Positions 5,282-7,200 of a stretch of 7,200 nt of DNA are shown here, piece by piece. This stretch comes from an uncultured Novosphingobium sp. (GTDB lineage: Bacteria > Pseudomonadota > Alphaproteobacteria > Sphingomonadales > Sphingomonadaceae). Below the pieces are notes generated by a model. The model was not told where the DNA came from. It made no database searches and saw only the letters and a program-made list of their open reading frames with translations. Numbering within the stretch: position 1 is the first letter of the stretch; every line of letters starts with the position of its first letter. The stretch covers positions 1 through 7,200 of the forward strand of contig CAMPIM010000140.1 in NCBI GenBank assembly GCA_946886365.1. Direction: 5' to 3'. The position numbers and the translations under genes were made by a program.

Positions 5282-7087
5282 ATGACCAACCTTTCGCACA
5301 TCCGTAATTTCTCGATCATCGCGCATATCGACCATGGCAAGTCAACGCTGGCCGACCGGCTGATCCAGCGCACCGGGGGGCTGACCGACCGGGAGATGTC
5401 GGCCCAGGTCCTCGACAATATGGATATCGAGAAGGAGCGCGGCATCACGATCAAGGCGCAGACCGTGCGCCTCGACTATGTCGCGAAGAATGGCGAGACG
5501 TATGAGCTCAACCTCATGGACACGCCAGGCCATGTCGACTTCGCCTATGAAGTGAGCCGGAGCCTGGCTGCGTGCGAGGGCGCGCTGCTGGTCGTGGACG
5601 CGGCGCAGGGCGTGGAGGCGCAGACGCTGGCCAATGTCTATCAGTCGATCGAGCATGACCATGAGATCGTGCCGGTACTGAACAAGATCGACCTGCCCGC
5701 CGCTGAGCCGGAGAAGGTGCGAGCGGAGATCGAGGAAGTGATCGGCCTCGACGCTTCGGAAGCGGTGCTGGCGAGCGCCAAGTCTGGCATTGGTATCGAT
5801 GACATCCTTGAGGCTATTGTCGCGAAGATCCCGCCGCCCAAGGGTGATCGCAACGCGCCGCTGGAAGCGATGCTGGTCGACAGCTGGTATGACCCTTATC
5901 TCGGCGTCGTTATCCTGGTCCGCGTCGTCAATGGCGTGATCAAGAAGGGGCAGCAGATCAAGTTCATGATCGGCGAGACCGAGCATCTGATCGACCGCGT
6001 CGGATGCATGCGGCCCAAGATCGAACAGCTGCCGGAACTCGGGCCGGGCGAGATCGGCTTCATCACGGCGCAGATCAAGGACATCAGCCAGACCCGCGTG
6101 GGCGACACGATCACCACGGTCAAGAATCCTGCCGCCAATCCGCTGCCGGGCTTCAAGGAAGTGCAGCCGGTGGTCTTCTGTGGGCTGTTCCCGGTCGATG
6201 CCAATGATTTTGAGAAGCTGCGCGATTCGATTTCGAAGCTGCGGCTGAACGATGCGTCCTTCTCCTTCGAGATGGAGACGTCGGCGGCGCTCGGCTTCGG
6301 CTTCCGCTGCGGTTTCCTGGGGCTGCTCCATCTGGAGATCATCCAGGAGCGGCTGACGCGCGAATATGATCTCGACCTCATCACCACCGCGCCGTCGGTG
6401 GTCTATGAGATGCACATGAAGGATGGGGAGGTGCGCCATCTGCACAACCCCGCCGACATGCCCGACCCGAACCATATCGAGATGATCGAGGAGCCGTGGA
6501 TCGAGGCGGTGATCTACTGCCCCGACGAATATCTGGGGTCGATCCTGAAGCTCTGCCAGGACCGGCGCGGCATCCAGAAGAACCTGACTTATGTCGGCGG
6601 ACGCGCGCAGGTGACCTATGAGCTGCCCCTTAACGAGGTGGTGTTCGACTTTTACGATCGCTTGAAGTCGATTTCGCGTGGTTATGCGAGCTTCGACTAT
6701 CATCAGATCGGCACCCGCGAGGGTGACCTCGTCAAGATGAGCATCCTCGTCAACAATGAGCCGGTCGACGCGCTGTCGATGATCGTTCACCGAAGCGCGG
6801 CCGAAGCGCGCGGGCGGCATATGTGCGAGCGGTTGAAGGACCTGATCCCCCGCCACCTGTTCAAGATTCCGATCCAGGCGGCGATCGGCGGTAAGGTGAT
6901 CGCGCGGGAGACGATCGCGGCGATGCGCAAGGACGTCACGGCGAAATGCTATGGCGGCGACATCACGCGTAAGAAGAAGCTGCTGGAGAAGCAGAAAGAG
7001 GGCAAGAAGCGGATGCGGGAATATGGGTCTGTACAGATCCCGCAGGAGGCATTCATTGCGGCGCTGCGGATGGGGGATGAGAGCTGA
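5282..7087 (+). CDS. lepA: Elongation factor 4 (LepA), ribosome-associated GTPase
   Basis: LepA is a translational GTPase related to EF-G that binds the ribosome; proposed roles include back-translocation, rescue of stalled ribosomes and support of 30S biogenesis. The 601-residue length is typical. The G domain shows AHIDHGKS at 14-21 (G1), GITI at 54-57 (G2), DTPGH at 80-84 (G3), NKID at 134-137 (G4) and SAK at 165-167 (G5). Domain II covers about 190-280, EF-G-like domains III and V lie at about 290-480 (with [16 protein letters not shown] near 338-353), and the LepA-specific C-terminal domain runs from about 485 with GGKVIARET at 536-544 and the very basic [20 protein letters not shown] at 560-579. 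ATG 5282 gives the standard [20 protein letters not shown] start; the Shine-Dalgarno is weak. It is transcribed away from the CsgG-like gene. Nothing in it looks damaged. Confidence 0.97.
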   Translation: MTNLSHIRNFSIIAHIDHGKSTLADRLIQRTGGLTDREMSAQVLDNMDIEKERGITIKAQTVRLDYVAKNGETYELNLMDTPGHVDFAYEVSRSLAACEGALLVVDAAQGVEAQTLANVYQSIEHDHEIVPVLNKIDLPAAEPEKVRAEIEEVIGLDASEAVLASAKSGIGIDDILEAIVAKIPPPKGDRNAPLEAMLVDSWYDPYLGVVILVRVVNGVIKKGQQIKFMIGETEHLIDRVGCMRPKIEQLPELGPGEIGFITAQIKDISQTRVGDTITTVKNPAANPLPGFKEVQPVVFCGLFPVDANDFEKLRDSISKLRLNDASFSFEMETSAALGFGFRCGFLGLLHLEIIQERLTREYDLDLITTAPSVVYEMHMKDGEVRHLHNPADMPDPNHIEMIEEPWIEAVIYCPDEYLGSILKLCQDRRGIQKNLTYVGGRAQVTYELPLNEVVFDFYDRLKSISRGYASFDYHQIGTREGDLVKMSILVNNEPVDALSMIVHRSAAEARGRHMCERLKDLIPRHLFKIPIQAAIGGKVIARETIAAMRKDVTAKCYGGDITRKKKLLEKQKEGKKRMREYGSVQIPQEAFIAALRMGDES

Positions 7088-7200
7088 ACACTCCTTCGTT
7101 CGGGGTGACCTTCTCGAAGCCTCTTCCTTTCGTTGGAAAGGGCAAGTGGACTTGTAACGGTTTTGTGCCGGTCACTTGAGAGTTTAAGGCTCGTTCAAGG
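7088..7200 (+). other. Region downstream of lepA with small hairpin
   Basis: No gene is seen in these 113 bp up to the window edge. CCTTTC at 7126-7131 pairs with GAAAGG at 7136-7141 around a GTTG loop, 39 bp after the lepA stop; the following bases (GCAAGTGGACTTG) are not T-rich, so it is at best a weak terminator candidate. A second copy of GTTTAAGGCTCG lies near the edge. Confidence 0.4.
7182..7200. repeat. GTTTAAGGCTCG motif, copy 2 (downstream of lepA)
   Basis: The 12-base identity with the copy upstream of lepA covers 7182-7193, and TCAA follows in both after one or two differing bases. The element may continue beyond the window. Its position suggests it belongs to the leader of the next gene, which is not visible. 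Confidence 0.5.

Noticed and set aside
5342..6856. 504-codon open frame antisense to lepA
   Set aside because: It lies wholly inside lepA, is rich in Arg, His, Leu and Asp as expected for the complement of a GC-rich gene, and shows no family motifs. lepA itself is unmistakable.
1..7200. CRISPR arrays, tRNA or rRNA genes, insertion sequences, phage or defence genes
   Set aside because: I looked for regularly spaced repeats, cloverleaf-like sequences, transposase motifs and terminal inverted repeats and saw none.

Overview
This is a GC-rich window with strong alphaproteobacterial character, most likely from the Sphingomonadaceae. The evidence is the wording of the SecY, Adk, LepA and CsgG/HfaB-type proteins, an Ala/Lys-rich L15 tail, and a palindrome in the rplO-secY gap that I recall as common in sphingomonad genomes. 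The genus cannot be fixed from the sequence alone.

Layout: (1) 1-371 is the 3' end of rplO (ribosomal protein L15), the tail of the spc ribosomal-protein operon. (2) 372-687 is a 316-bp gene-free stretch between rplO and secY. It holds a strong hairpin, a REP-like palindrome and a nested stem-loop just before secY. (3) 688-2052 is secY and 2097-2753 is adk, separated by 44 bp and almost certainly cotranscribed. (4) 2754-3172 is a 419-bp stretch with a hairpin after adk and no gene I can defend. (5) 3173-4213 is a membrane-bound acyltransferase of the acyltransferase-3 (OafA/YrhL-like) family. (6) 4267-4296 is a hairpin in the convergent gap, probably terminating one or both neighbours. (7) 4305-5117, minus strand, is a secreted CsgG/HfaB-like protein with a signal peptide but no lipobox and with two glycine-rich segments. 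(8) 5118-5281 is a divergent intergenic region rich in short repeats. (9) 5282-7087 is lepA (elongation factor 4), followed by 113 bp with a small hairpin and a second copy of a 12-bp motif also found upstream of lepA.

The left part is housekeeping: L15 belongs to the large ribosomal subunit, SecY is the translocon channel, and Adk balances adenine nucleotides. In many bacteria rpsM, rpsK, rpoA and rplQ follow adk or secY. Here the run stops after adk, and envelope-related genes (acyltransferase, CsgG-like) and lepA follow, so the ribosomal cluster is broken or ends here.

I did not find a convincing new multi-gene system. The points most worth checking are the structured secY leader, the CsgG-like protein with glycine-zipper-like segments and no lipid anchor, and the repeated GTTTAAGGCTCG motif flanking lepA.
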